From BP-464 sp045805505 (lineage in GTDB: Bacteria > Actinomycetota > Thermoleophilia > Solirubrobacterales > Solirubrobacteraceae), in NCBI GenBank assembly GCA_045805505.1, contig JBJMLA010000072.1:176574-240573 (forward strand): a stretch of 64,000 nucleotides of DNA, written 5' to 3'. Below, one piece after another: positions 53,113 through 61,371 of this stretch (its first letter is position 1; each line of letters begins with the position of its first letter). A program made the translations under genes and the position numbers. The notes beneath the pieces were generated by a model. It did no database searches. It had not been told where the DNA came from and saw only the letters and a program-made list of their open reading frames with translations.

Positions 53113-56100
53113 ATGTCCCTTCGCGGGAGCAGGTCCTTTGCCAGCGTCACATCAGTGCTGGCGTTCATCACTGCTCTCGGAAGCACCGCCTACGCGGCCG
53201 TGACAGTCACCGGGGCAGACGCGAAGAACGACTCGCTCAAGGGACCCGACGTTCGCCACAACTCGGTGCGGATCGTGTGCGCCGCGGTGTTCGCACTTCT
53301 GCTCTTCGCGTCGTCCGCGCAGGCGGCCTTGGACTACGGGGCGGCCACGCAGCTGGACACGTTCGTCAACTACGCGGGCGGCACCGCCGTTGCGACGGCT
53401 GACTTCAACGGCGACGGGCACCCGGATGTGGTCAACAGCAACGCCTCGTACGACTACGACAGCGGTGTGACCAGCTACCTGGCGCACGTGCACCTTGGTC
53501 GAGGTGGAACCGCAGGCTTCGGCCAGCCGACCACCGTCCCGCTCGGTGGCGCGCCGTCGAAGGTCGTGATTTGCGACCTCAACGAGGACGGCAAGCCCGA
53601 CATGGCGGTGCTCGAAACCGGGCACATCGAGGTGCTGATCAACGACGGTGACGCGACCGCCCCGTCCTTCACGCTCGCAGCGACCCTGGGAGGTAGCAAC
53701 GGGGGAGGTCTGGTCGCCGGCGACTTCGACGACGACGGCAGGCTCGACTTGGCGTTCGCCGGGCGCCCGACCGATGGATCATCCCCCTACGTCCAGGTCT
53801 GGTTCCGGCGCCTGGCGGACGCCGGGAACCCGGGAGGATTCGGCTACGGCCAGTATCGCCCCGTGCCGGCCGTCGGGCCGCTGGTCGCCGGGGACTTCGA
53901 CGGCGACGGCAAGCTGGACCTCGCGACAGCCAGCGACCTCAACGTGTACGCCTTTGCAGGGACTGGGGCAGCCGGGCTCAGCACCGATTACACCAGCACT
54001 CGGGTGCCGCTCGGTGACCGGGTGACGGCCGCGACCGGCGGCAACCTGACAGCCGACACGAAGGCTGACCTGGCGGTGGCGACGGCGCAATGCTCCACGA
54101 CGTGCCGCTACTTCCTTTTCACGCTCAGGAGCCACGGCGACGGCGCCTTCAGCCAGGACGCGGCGCAACTCCAGCCCTTGGCGGAGGCGCAGGCGCTGAC
54201 GGCCGTCGACCTGAACCGAGACGGCATGCTCGATGTCGCCTCCGCGCAGTTCGACACCAGCACAGGCCACGGGTCGTTCATGGGAGCGCTGAATCACGGG
54301 GACGGGTCCTTCGGCTACCTCCAAAACTCGTACTCCATCGGAGACATCTCATCGGGCGCCTTCGACATCGCCACGGCCGACTTCAACGGTGACACGGCTC
54401 CTGACCTAATCCTCGGCAGCCTCCCCGGGACCTATGAGTTCGACAGCAAGGGGATCCCCGCGACCGTCGTCGTCACCGCGGCCGACGCCAGCATCGTGGC
54501 CGACGGCGCGTCGTCGACCACGGCCACCGCAACGATCACCGACAAGTTCGGTAACCCATCCACCGCCGACGCCGTCACGATCAGGGCAAACGGCGTGACC
54601 CAGACCGCCTCGGATTACCACACCACGGGCTACGACGGGAAGTACACGGTCACCATCCCGAGCACGAAGACGGCCGGCGAAGTCACCGTCAGCGCCGTGG
54701 ACACCACCGCTTCTCCGCCGATCTCGGGGGAGACCACCTTTCAGCAGATCGCTGGCCCGGCCGCCAACGTGACGATCACCGTGTCGCCGGATCACATCAC
54801 CGCCGACGGCCAGTCGACAGCGACCGCCACAGCTACTGTCGCCGACGCAAATGCGAACCCCGTCTCCGGCCACAGCCTGACCTTCGCCTCCGATGACACC
54901 GAGCAGGTTGTCGGTGTGACGACGGATCAGCACGACGGCACCTACACGGCCACGATCAAGAGCGGCACGCACGCGCGCACGGCGACCATCACGGCGACCG
55001 ACTCGTCGGTGACCCCGTCGAAGTCCGGCGCCGCGACGCTACGCCAGGACGCGGGCGCAGCGACGAACGTGGCGCTCACATTGTCACCCTCCACGCTCAC
55101 CGCCGACGGGACGTCGACGTCCACCGCGACGCTTCTCGTGAAGGACACCAATGCCAACCCGGTGTCGGGCGCAGCCCCGACCTTGACGGCCCCGACCGGT
55201 GGTCCGTCGGTCGGCACGGTGGCCGAGTCCACGACGAAGGGCACGTACCGCGCGACGGTGACGGCCTCGAGGACGGCAGGGGATGTGGCGCTGACGGCTA
55301 CCGCCGGCTCAGGCTCCGATCAGAAGACGCTGACGCTCACGGCCGGTCCGGCCTCACACGTCGCGGTGGCGATGTCGCCGGCGACGATCCGCGGCAACGG
55401 CACGGCGACGTCTTCGGCGACCGCAACGATCACCGACGCGCAGGGCAACACGGTATCCGGTGACACCGTGACCTTCGACTCCGACGATCCCGGCCAGGGG
55501 GTCGGCACGACGACGAAGCACGCCGACGGTACGTACACGGCGACGGTCACCAGTTCCACGACGCTGGGGCAGGCGACGATCACCGCCACCGATAGCACGC
55601 CCGCCACGTCGGTGTCCGGCCATGCGTTCCTCACGCAAGAGCGCGGCCCAGCCACCGGCATCTCCCTCGCGCTGACTCCGAGCTCGGTCGTGGCCAACGG
55701 TACGTCAACGGCCAAGGCGGTCGTCACGCTCACCGACGCTCAGAGCCATCCGGCTTCGGGCGACACGGTGACGATCGCGAGCTCCGACGGCGACACGGTC
55801 GGAACGGTGTCGCCGGGCAGCGCCGCGGGCACGTACGAGGCGACGATCACGTCGACGACGACCGTCGGCACGCGGACGATCACCGCTCGCGACACGACGA
55901 CGAGCATCGTCACGACGGCGACGCTCACGCAGCGCTCGCTGACCGATCCCGAGCCGCCGACAGCGACGATCGCGTCGCCGGCCGACCACAGCACGTACAA
56001 CATCACCCAGGCTGTCACGACGAGCTTCTCGTGCGGCGACTCGCCGGGCAGCAGCGATGTGAAGCCGGGGCCGGGGATCCAGTCGTGCACCGATTCGCAC

Positions 56101-59100
56101 GGCGCCTCGGCTCCTGCTGGCTCACTCGACACGACGGCGACCGGCACGAAGACCTACGCGGTCACGGCGCTGAGCCAGGACGGACAGCAGGCGTCGACCT
56201 CCATCACCTACATGGTCCTCGGGCCCCCGACGGCGACGATCGCCTCACCGGCCGGCGGCGCGACCTACGCACCCAATCAGGTCGTTCACACGACGTTCTC
56301 GTGCGCCGACACCACCGGAGGCCCGGGTATCGCCACATGCACGGACTCCGGCGGCGCCTCATCGACGGACGGCGGCACGCTGAACACCGAGACCCCTGGC
56401 GTGCGCACCTATTCGGTGACGGCGACGAGCTCTGACGGGCAGACCGCGACGCGTGCGATCTCCTACCGCGTCGCGGATGCCCCCTCAGCGACCATCTCGT
56501 CACCGTCGGCCGGGCGCACGTACGCCGTCGGCGAGTCCGTGGCGACCAACTTCTCCTGCGACGAGGGCTCCGGCGGCCCAGGGCTCAGCTCGTGTCGCGA
56601 CGACCGCAGCGCATCAGCTCCCGGTGGCACCCTCGATACCAGCAGCCCAGGCACCCGCAACTACACCGTGACCGCCATGAGCGGCGACGGGCGCACAGGC
56701 GCGGCGACGATCAGCTACACGGTGGCGGCCGCCCCGACGGCCGCGATCACCGCGCCGGCGAACGGGCAGAACTTCCCGGTGGGCCAGAACGTCGCGACGC
56801 GTTTCGCCTGCGCCGAGGGCGAGAGCGGCCCGGGCCTTCGCAGTTGCGTCGACTCCAGCGGCGCCCCGGCGCCGGGCGCAACGCTGCCCACGACGGTCCC
56901 CGGCAACCACACGTACACCGTGACCGCGACGAGCACCGACGGCCAGATCGCTACCCGCACGATCAGCTACACGGTCGCCGCGCCGCCGCAGGCCTCGATC
57001 ACGACGCCCACGGACGGCCGGTTCTTCAGGCAGAAGCAGGTCGTCCCGATGGCGTTCACCTGCGCCGAGGGCAGCGGCGGCCGAGGCCTGAAGTCGTGCG
57101 TGGACTCCACCGGCGCGACGAAGTCTCCTAGCGCCCTGAGCACGGCGACGACGGGACCCAAGCGTTACACCGTCACGGCCACGAGCGTCAACGGCCAGAC
57201 GTCGACCGACTCCGTCGACTACACGGTCGCCGGCGCCCCGACGGCGCAGATCATCTCCCCGCCCGCCCGGGGAGGTCGCTACCGCCGCGGGCGCTCTGTG
57301 ACGACCAGGTTCGTCTGCACGGACGGCGCCTCCGGGCCCGGCATCGACAAGTGCGTCGACGCCAGCGGCGACGCATCGCCCACAGGCAAGCTCGACACGA
57401 GCGATCTTGGCGAGCACACGTACACGGTGAGCGCCAAGTCCGGCAGCGGCCAGGTTGCCACAGACACGGCCACATACTTCGTGACAGGCCCGCCGGTCGT
57501 CTCGCTGGACCGCAGCATCTTCTCGTTCTCCCCGGAGAAGGCGGGCGACGTCAGCGAGCCTCGGACGGTGCGCCTCACGAACAGCGGCGGCGACGACCTC
57601 GACCTCTCCAAGGTCGTCATCACCGGCGCCGACGCCAACGATTTCCGCCGCCCGGCGAAGAACCCCGGCACGTGCCGCGCCCAGATCATCGCACCGGGGG
57701 ATACGTGCAGCATCAACCTCGTGCTGGCGCCCAACGACGGCGGGACAAAGCGCGCGACGCTGAGCATCGCGAGCGACGCGCCCTCCGGCCCCAACGAGGT
57801 CGACCTCGTTGCCCGCACACCGCAGCCGAAGGTCGGCATGTCCGAGACGGCGCTCGACTGGACCGAACGCGACAGGGTGCGCAGCGGCGAGCGAAGCAAG
57901 CCGAGGACCGTGACCGTCCGCAACACCGGCATCGGCGACCTCCAGCTCGGCCGCATCACACTCGACGGCGCCGACGTAGCGGACTTCCGCCTGACGAGCA
58001 CCTGCGAGGGCCTCAAGGTCCTCGAGCAGGACGAGTCCTGCGCCGTGCAGGTGGTCTACGCGCCCTACTCGCGCGGGACGAAGCGAGCCCGGGTTACCAT
58101 CCGCAGCAACGCGGGGCAGTCGCCGGACGTGGTCGCGGTATCGGGGATCGACAGCCGGCCCCTCGGTGAAGGACCGGACCTGTCCCTCGACCACTACCCC
58201 GTGACCTTCACGACGCAGGAGGCGGGCTCGGCGGTCCAGACCACGAGCCTGGCGATCATCAGCGCCAAGTCTGGGTCCGAGCAGATCGCGTTGAGCTCGT
58301 TCTCCATCGTCGGCCGCGACAAGGCGGACTTCTCAGTTCGGCGTGGAACCTGCGGCGACGCAACACCGGAGCGCAAGCTCGGCGGCGAGAATCCGAGCTG
58401 CACGGTGCTCGTGAGCCTCGACCCGACTACGGTGGGCACCAAGGACGCGCAGCTGCGGATCGTGGACAGCGCGCCCGGCAGCCCGCACCTCGTCGACATC
58501 AACGCTGTCGTCGATCCCGTCCGCGGCGTCCTCGACGTCTCGGCGCAGACCCTGAACTTCGAAGCGGGTGCCGGGACGGGCGTCACCGAGCCCGAAACCG
58601 TGACCCTCAGCAACACGGGCAAGGTCCCGGTCGAGCTGGGCAAGATGTCCTTCACCGGCGACAGCGCTCATTTCAAGGTCGCCGCGCATCAGTCCCTCGA
58701 CAAGGCCCATAGGGGCTGCGAGGAAGGCGACCGCCTGGCGCCCGGAGGCACGTGCACCGTGCAGGTGCGCCTCCTCGTCACCGATCACACCGGCAACAAG
58801 GACGCAACCCTGCGGATCGCCAGCGACGCCAGGGGACCGGCGCTGGAGGTCCACCTGCTGGCGCGCGGGCGCCTGGGCTTCGTCACGAAGGAAAACCCCT
58901 TCGTGCTGACCGCCCCCGCCGTCGAGAGGTTCCGCTACTCGCGGAAGATCACGATCAGGAATACGGGGGCGGCGGACCTACGCATCACGTCGCTCCCCTA
59001 TGTGAGCGAGCTCGGCAAGGAGAACGTGAACTACCACGTTCACTCGGATCCAAGGGATAGCTCCTGTCAGAAGGACAAGGTGCTCGGGGTCGGCGCGACC

Positions 59101-59229
59101 TGCGACGTGGAGGTGGGGTTCTACGCAAAGGACGCCGGGCGTAATTATTTCGCGTACCTCGGGGTCTTCACCGATGTGCCCGGGTCCTTCCTGGGGGACC
59201 AACTCCAGCTGCAGGGGATCCAGCAGTAA
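53113..59229 (+). CDS. Giant secreted FG-GAP/invasin-Ig/Hydin-type surface protein with chimeric N-terminus
   Basis: 2,038 residues from ATG 53113 (GGAG 5 nt upstream); the frame is open to 52927. Residues 1-50 (SVLAFITALGSTAYAAVTVT, GADAKNDSLKGPDVRHNS) match the N-terminus of a different Solirubrobacterales protein type. They are joined in frame to a second, complete signal peptide starting at GTG 53266 (VRIVCAAVFALLLFASSAQA). Then: six FG-GAP/VCBS repeats (DFNGDGHPDVV, DLNEDGKPDMA, DFDGDGKLDLA; about 75-440), five Big_1/invasin-like Ig domains (450-950), seven Cys-paired Ig-like repeats (ATISSPSAGRTYAVGESV type; 955-1455), and five ASPM/SPD-2/Hydin (choice-of-anchor D-like) domains to the end (SEPRTVRLTNSGGDDLDLSK). 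A cell-surface or matrix adhesin. A start at GTG 53266 is the alternative. Confidence 0.85.
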   Translation: MSLRGSRSFASVTSVLAFITALGSTAYAAVTVTGADAKNDSLKGPDVRHNSVRIVCAAVFALLLFASSAQAALDYGAATQLDTFVNYAGGTAVATADFNGDGHPDVVNSNASYDYDSGVTSYLAHVHLGRGGTAGFGQPTTVPLGGAPSKVVICDLNEDGKPDMAVLETGHIEVLINDGDATAPSFTLAATLGGSNGGGLVAGDFDDDGRLDLAFAGRPTDGSSPYVQVWFRRLADAGNPGGFGYGQYRPVPAVGPLVAGDFDGDGKLDLATASDLNVYAFAGTGAAGLSTDYTSTRVPLGDRVTAATGGNLTADTKADLAVATAQCSTTCRYFLFTLRSHGDGAFSQDAAQLQPLAEAQALTAVDLNRDGMLDVASAQFDTSTGHGSFMGALNHGDGSFGYLQNSYSIGDISSGAFDIATADFNGDTAPDLILGSLPGTYEFDSKGIPATVVVTAADASIVADGASSTTATATITDKFGNPSTADAVTIRANGVTQTASDYHTTGYDGKYTVTIPSTKTAGEVTVSAVDTTASPPISGETTFQQIAGPAANVTITVSPDHITADGQSTATATATVADANANPVSGHSLTFASDDTEQVVGVTTDQHDGTYTATIKSGTHARTATITATDSSVTPSKSGAATLRQDAGAATNVALTLSPSTLTADGTSTSTATLLVKDTNANPVSGAAPTLTAPTGGPSVGTVAESTTKGTYRATVTASRTAGDVALTATAGSGSDQKTLTLTAGPASHVAVAMSPATIRGNGTATSSATATITDAQGNTVSGDTVTFDSDDPGQGVGTTTKHADGTYTATVTSSTTLGQATITATDSTPATSVSGHAFLTQERGPATGISLALTPSSVVANGTSTAKAVVTLTDAQSHPASGDTVTIASSDGDTVGTVSPGSAAGTYEATITSTTTVGTRTITARDTTTSIVTTATLTQRSLTDPEPPTATIASPADHSTYNITQAVTTSFSCGDSPGSSDVKPGPGIQSCTDSHGASAPAGSLDTTATGTKTYAVTALSQDGQQASTSITYMVLGPPTATIASPAGGATYAPNQVVHTTFSCADTTGGPGIATCTDSGGASSTDGGTLNTETPGVRTYSVTATSSDGQTATRAISYRVADAPSATISSPSAGRTYAVGESVATNFSCDEGSGGPGLSSCRDDRSASAPGGTLDTSSPGTRNYTVTAMSGDGRTGAATISYTVAAAPTAAITAPANGQNFPVGQNVATRFACAEGESGPGLRSCVDSSGAPAPGATLPTTVPGNHTYTVTATSTDGQIATRTISYTVAAPPQASITTPTDGRFFRQKQVVPMAFTCAEGSGGRGLKSCVDSTGATKSPSALSTATTGPKRYTVTATSVNGQTSTDSVDYTVAGAPTAQIISPPARGGRYRRGRSVTTRFVCTDGASGPGIDKCVDASGDASPTGKLDTSDLGEHTYTVSAKSGSGQVATDTATYFVTGPPVVSLDRSIFSFSPEKAGDVSEPRTVRLTNSGGDDLDLSKVVITGADANDFRRPAKNPGTCRAQIIAPGDTCSINLVLAPNDGGTKRATLSIASDAPSGPNEVDLVARTPQPKVGMSETALDWTERDRVRSGERSKPRTVTVRNTGIGDLQLGRITLDGADVADFRLTSTCEGLKVLEQDESCAVQVVYAPYSRGTKRARVTIRSNAGQSPDVVAVSGIDSRPLGEGPDLSLDHYPVTFTTQEAGSAVQTTSLAIISAKSGSEQIALSSFSIVGRDKADFSVRRGTCGDATPERKLGGENPSCTVLVSLDPTTVGTKDAQLRIVDSAPGSPHLVDINAVVDPVRGVLDVSAQTLNFEAGAGTGVTEPETVTLSNTGKVPVELGKMSFTGDSAHFKVAAHQSLDKAHRGCEEGDRLAPGGTCTVQVRLLVTDHTGNKDATLRIASDARGPALEVHLLARGRLGFVTKENPFVLTAPAVERFRYSRKITIRNTGAADLRITSLPYVSELGKENVNYHVHSDPRDSSCQKDKVLGVGATCDVEVGFYAKDAGRNYFAYLGVFTDVPGSFLGDQLQLQGIQQ

Positions 59230-59350
59230 CCGTCCCCGACACCGCGAGACGGCGGCGTGAGGCGAGACGCCGGCGTGGCTGACGCGCCGCGCCGGCCAGG
59301 CCCGACCCTTGTCCAGCACACCTGATCCGAGCCCCAGGCGCTCACGCGGG

Positions 59351-59370
59351 AGCCACGTTCGAGCGTGGCT
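59351..59370 (+). terminator. Hairpin downstream of the giant surface-protein gene
   Basis: AGCCACG-TTCGAG-CGTGGCT, a 7-bp stem 122 bp after the stop. Possible terminator. The surrounding 59230-59508 holds no convincing gene. Confidence 0.4.
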
Positions 59371-59410
59371 TCCGCTCTCCATGCAAAGCAGCAATCGGTT
59401 GTCATTGGGC

Positions 59411-59428
59411 ACCCAGTGGGCACTGGGT
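59411..59428. repeat. Perfect inverted repeat ACCCAGTG-GG-CACTGGGT
   Basis: 8-bp arms with a 2-bp spacer, 81 bp before the tRNA 3' end, inside the proposed island. It could be a protein-binding site for recombination or regulation; nothing in the sequence identifies the protein. Confidence 0.5.
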
Positions 59429-59476
59429 CAGGTCGGCAGAGGTGCTCCTCCGCTTGAGCCTGCGTCCCGAAACGAC

Positions 59477-59502
59477 GAAGGCCCCACGTTTGAGGGGCCT
59501 TC
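59477..59502 (-). terminator. Terminator of the tRNA-Val gene
   Basis: GAAGGCCCC and GGGGCCTTC arms (9 bp, 8-nt loop) start 7 bp beyond the tRNA 3' end; on the minus strand the stem is followed by GTCGTTT. Confidence 0.7.
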
Positions 59503-59508
59503 AGTCCA

Positions 59509-59580
59509 TGGGCCCGGCTGGTTTCGAACCAGCGACCTCTCGCGTGTGAAGCGAGCGCTCTCCCACTGAGCTACGGGCCC
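59509..59580 (-). tRNA. tRNA-Val (CAC)
   Basis: 72 nt. Acceptor GGGCCCG/CGGGCCC, D-arm GCTC..GAGC, anticodon stem CTCGC/GCGAG with loop TTCACAC (anticodon CAC, bases 59548-59546), T-arm GCTGG-TTCGAAA-CCAGC, discriminator A. CCA is not encoded (TGG follows). Its 3' part is duplicated at 52747-52795. Confidence 0.95.
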
Positions 59581-59605
59581 TCAGGGAACGGGCATTCTAC
59601 GAGGC

Positions 59606-60490
59606 ATGACCGAGATCGAGGTCGACGGGCGCGCGATCGCCCTGAGCAGCCAGGAGCGTGTCCTGTTCCCGGAGACCGGCCTCACCAAGGGCGACGTCGT
59701 GGAGTACTTCGCGCGGATCGCTCCGCGGATGCTGCCGTACCTGCAGGGCCGGCCCCTGAACCTGGAGCGCTACCGCAAGGCGGTGACCGAGAAGGGCGCG
59801 GGCTTCCTCCAGCAGCACGCCTCCGATCACTTCCCCGGATGGGTCTCGTCGGTCGAGGTCCCCAAGCACGGCGGCACCGTGCGCCACGTCATCGCCGACG
59901 ACGCAGCGAGCCTCGTCTACCTCGCCAACCAGGGCGCGCTGACGTTCCACGGCTGGTCGAGCCGGCTGCCGGACCTCGACCATCCGGACCGCCTGGTGAT
60001 CGACCTCGATCCCGCGACCGACGACTTCCGCGACGTCAAGCGCGCGGCGCGCCATGTCCACAAGGTGCTCGACGACCTGGGCCTCGAGGGCTTCCCGATG
60101 ACCAGCGGTTCGCGCGGCGTGCACGTCATCGTCCCGCTCGACGGGTCCCAGGGCTGGAAGCCGGTGTGGGACTTCGGCAAGCGCATCCAGGCGGCGATCG
60201 TCGAGCGTGACCCGCAGCGCCTGACCGGCGAGTTCCTCAAGGAGAACCGCGACGAGCGCCTCTACGTCGACCTCGGCCGCACGCGCTACGCGCACACGGC
60301 GGTCATGCCCTACAGCGTTCGCGGCCGGCCCGAGGCGCCGGTCGCCGCGCCGCTCGAATGGGGAGAGCTGCCGCGGATCGACAGCGCGCGGAAGTTCACC
60401 CTGGTCAACCTGTTCCGCCGCCTGGGGAGCCGGGGCGCTGATCCGTGGGACGGCTACGAAGGCGCTCGCCGGCCTCTACCGCAAGCGTGA
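59606..60490 (+). CDS. ligD: LigD-type NHEJ DNA polymerase/primase domain protein
   Basis: 294 residues; stand-alone polymerase domain of LigD. Motifs: RVLFPETGLTKGDVVEYF at the N-terminus, RYRKAV, LVIDLDPATDDF with the catalytic Asp pair, MTSGSRGVHVIVPLDGS (primase His/Ser-Gly segment) and RTRYAHTAVMPYSVRGRPEA. It fills or templates DNA ends during non-homologous end joining; partners Ku and ligase are not in the window. The 3' end overlaps the convergent DUF1684 gene by 86 bp. Starts 25 bp from the tRNA 5' end. Confidence 0.92.
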   Translation: MTEIEVDGRAIALSSQERVLFPETGLTKGDVVEYFARIAPRMLPYLQGRPLNLERYRKAVTEKGAGFLQQHASDHFPGWVSSVEVPKHGGTVRHVIADDAASLVYLANQGALTFHGWSSRLPDLDHPDRLVIDLDPATDDFRDVKRAARHVHKVLDDLGLEGFPMTSGSRGVHVIVPLDGSQGWKPVWDFGKRIQAAIVERDPQRLTGEFLKENRDERLYVDLGRTRYAHTAVMPYSVRGRPEAPVAAPLEWGELPRIDSARKFTLVNLFRRLGSRGADPWDGYEGARRPLPQA

Positions 60491-61043
60491 GCCGGTTGGC
60501 CGGAGGCGCCAGGGGACAGGTCCACCGCGGGTCATACGAGCACGACGGCTGGTAGGCGAAGTTGAGGTCCAGGACGAGCCCGCCGTCCTGCATGCCGAGG
60601 TCGGCTCCCTTGACCGTGTCGAGCACGTAGCGCCCTGCGCCGTAGGTCTCGCTGCCGCTCGTCGCGTCGGCGAACGGCACGAACACGCCGCCGCCGTAGC
60701 CCTCGAGCCAGTAGAGGTCGAGCTCCACGTCGCCGGCCCGGGCGCGTGCGAAGCGCGTGAAGGCCATCGTGGCGCCGTCGCTGGAGGGCAGCTCGAAGCG
60801 CTCGGGCTCGGCGGGGGAGACCTCCGCCAGCAGCCGCCACGCCGGGTCGTAGTCGTAGAGGTGCGGGCCGTCGTAGCCCGCGCGCTCGGCCTGCGGGATC
60901 GGCGACTGCGGGTGGCCGGCGAACAGCGCCCGGCGGCCTGAGCACCACAGCTCCCACGCCGCGGCCGGGTCGCTCGCCGCCCGCACCGCCGCGTAGAGCT
61001 CGGCGACGCGCCGCTTCCAGTCCAGCAGGTCGAGCGTTTCCAT
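60405..61043 (-). CDS. DUF1684 family protein
   Basis: 212 residues from ATG 61043. DUF1684 signatures: LLDWKRRVAELYAAVR near the start, SPIPQAERAGYDGPHLYDYD, LYWLEGYGGGVFVPFADATS, then TYGAGRYVLDTVKGADLG and LDLNFAYQPSCSYDPRWTCP with its Cys/Asn cluster. Cytosolic; function of the family is not established. A TAGCGT box lies 7 nt before the ATG, back to back with the SRP RNA promoter. Long 3' overlap (86 bp) with ligD. Confidence 0.9.
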   Translation of the reverse strand: METLDLLDWKRRVAELYAAVRAASDPAAAWELWCSGRRALFAGHPQSPIPQAERAGYDGPHLYDYDPAWRLLAEVSPAEPERFELPSSDGATMAFTRFARARAGDVELDLYWLEGYGGGVFVPFADATSGSETYGAGRYVLDTVKGADLGMQDGGLVLDLNFAYQPSCSYDPRWTCPLAPPANRLTLAVEAGERLRSRPTDQRPGSPGGGTG

Positions 61044-61050
61044 GGCCGCA

Positions 61051-61060
61051 ACGCTACGCT
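61051..61060. promoter_or_regulatory. Overlapping divergent -10 boxes, DUF1684 / SRP RNA
   Basis: ACGCTACGCT reads TAGCGT on the minus strand (61056-61051, 7 nt to ATG 61043) and TACGCT on the plus strand (61055-61060, 6 nt to the SRP RNA 5' end at 61067). The two boxes overlap by two bases. Confidence 0.55.
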
Positions 61061-61066
61061 GGTCGC

Positions 61067-61340
61067 GGACCGTGCTAGGCGGGGAGGTAGCGGTGCCCTG
61101 CACTCGCAATCCGCTCTAGCGAGGCTGAACTCCCTCTCGAGGGACGACGCCTCGGGGTCAGCCCGCAGTTGGCGGCGTTGATGGCCCGGTTCCTCTCAGC
61201 GACGTCGGTTCGTGAACCAGGTCAGGTCCGGAAGGAAGCAGCCTTAAGCGGGTCCCGATGGGCGCAGCGGAGGATCCGAGCCGGAGCCGTCCACACCGCG
61301 AAGGCGCCCGAGGATCGTTTCGAAAGAGGGTGCACGGTCC
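61067..61340 (+). ncRNA. ffs: Signal recognition particle RNA, large bacterial type with Alu domain
   Basis: About 274 nt. The ends pair perfectly (GGACCGTGC 61067-61075 with GCACGGTCC 61332-61340). The 5' part has the Alu-domain consensus (GTGCTAGGCGGGGAGGTAGC, GGTGCCC, AATCCGCTCTAGCGAGGCTG). The S-domain hallmark AGGTCCGGAAGGAAGCAGC is at 61224-61242, with the GGAA loop at 61230-61233. It forms the SRP with Ffh to target nascent membrane proteins. The placement just before dnaX is common in bacteria. Ends are inferred from base pairing. Confidence 0.93.
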
Positions 61341-61371
61341 GCTGCCCGCGGTCGGTCTAGACTCGAAGGCA

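Larger units (their letters stand above)
52747..59580. mobile_element. Possible tRNA-Val-bounded genomic island, about 6.7 kb, without integrase
   Basis: The intact tRNA (59509-59580, minus) and the partial copy (52747-52795, same orientation) bracket one very large surface-protein gene with a chimeric N-terminus and non-coding flanks. The geometry fits an element inserted at the tRNA 3' end. No integrase, excisionase or replication gene is visible inside, so it would be a decayed or non-autonomous element; a simple segmental duplication is the alternative. Confidence 0.4.

Noticed and set aside
52653..53186. Minus-strand 177-codon frame at the island edge, considered as an integrase remnant
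   Set aside because: No tyrosine- or serine-recombinase motif; part of the frame is translation of the tRNA copy itself.
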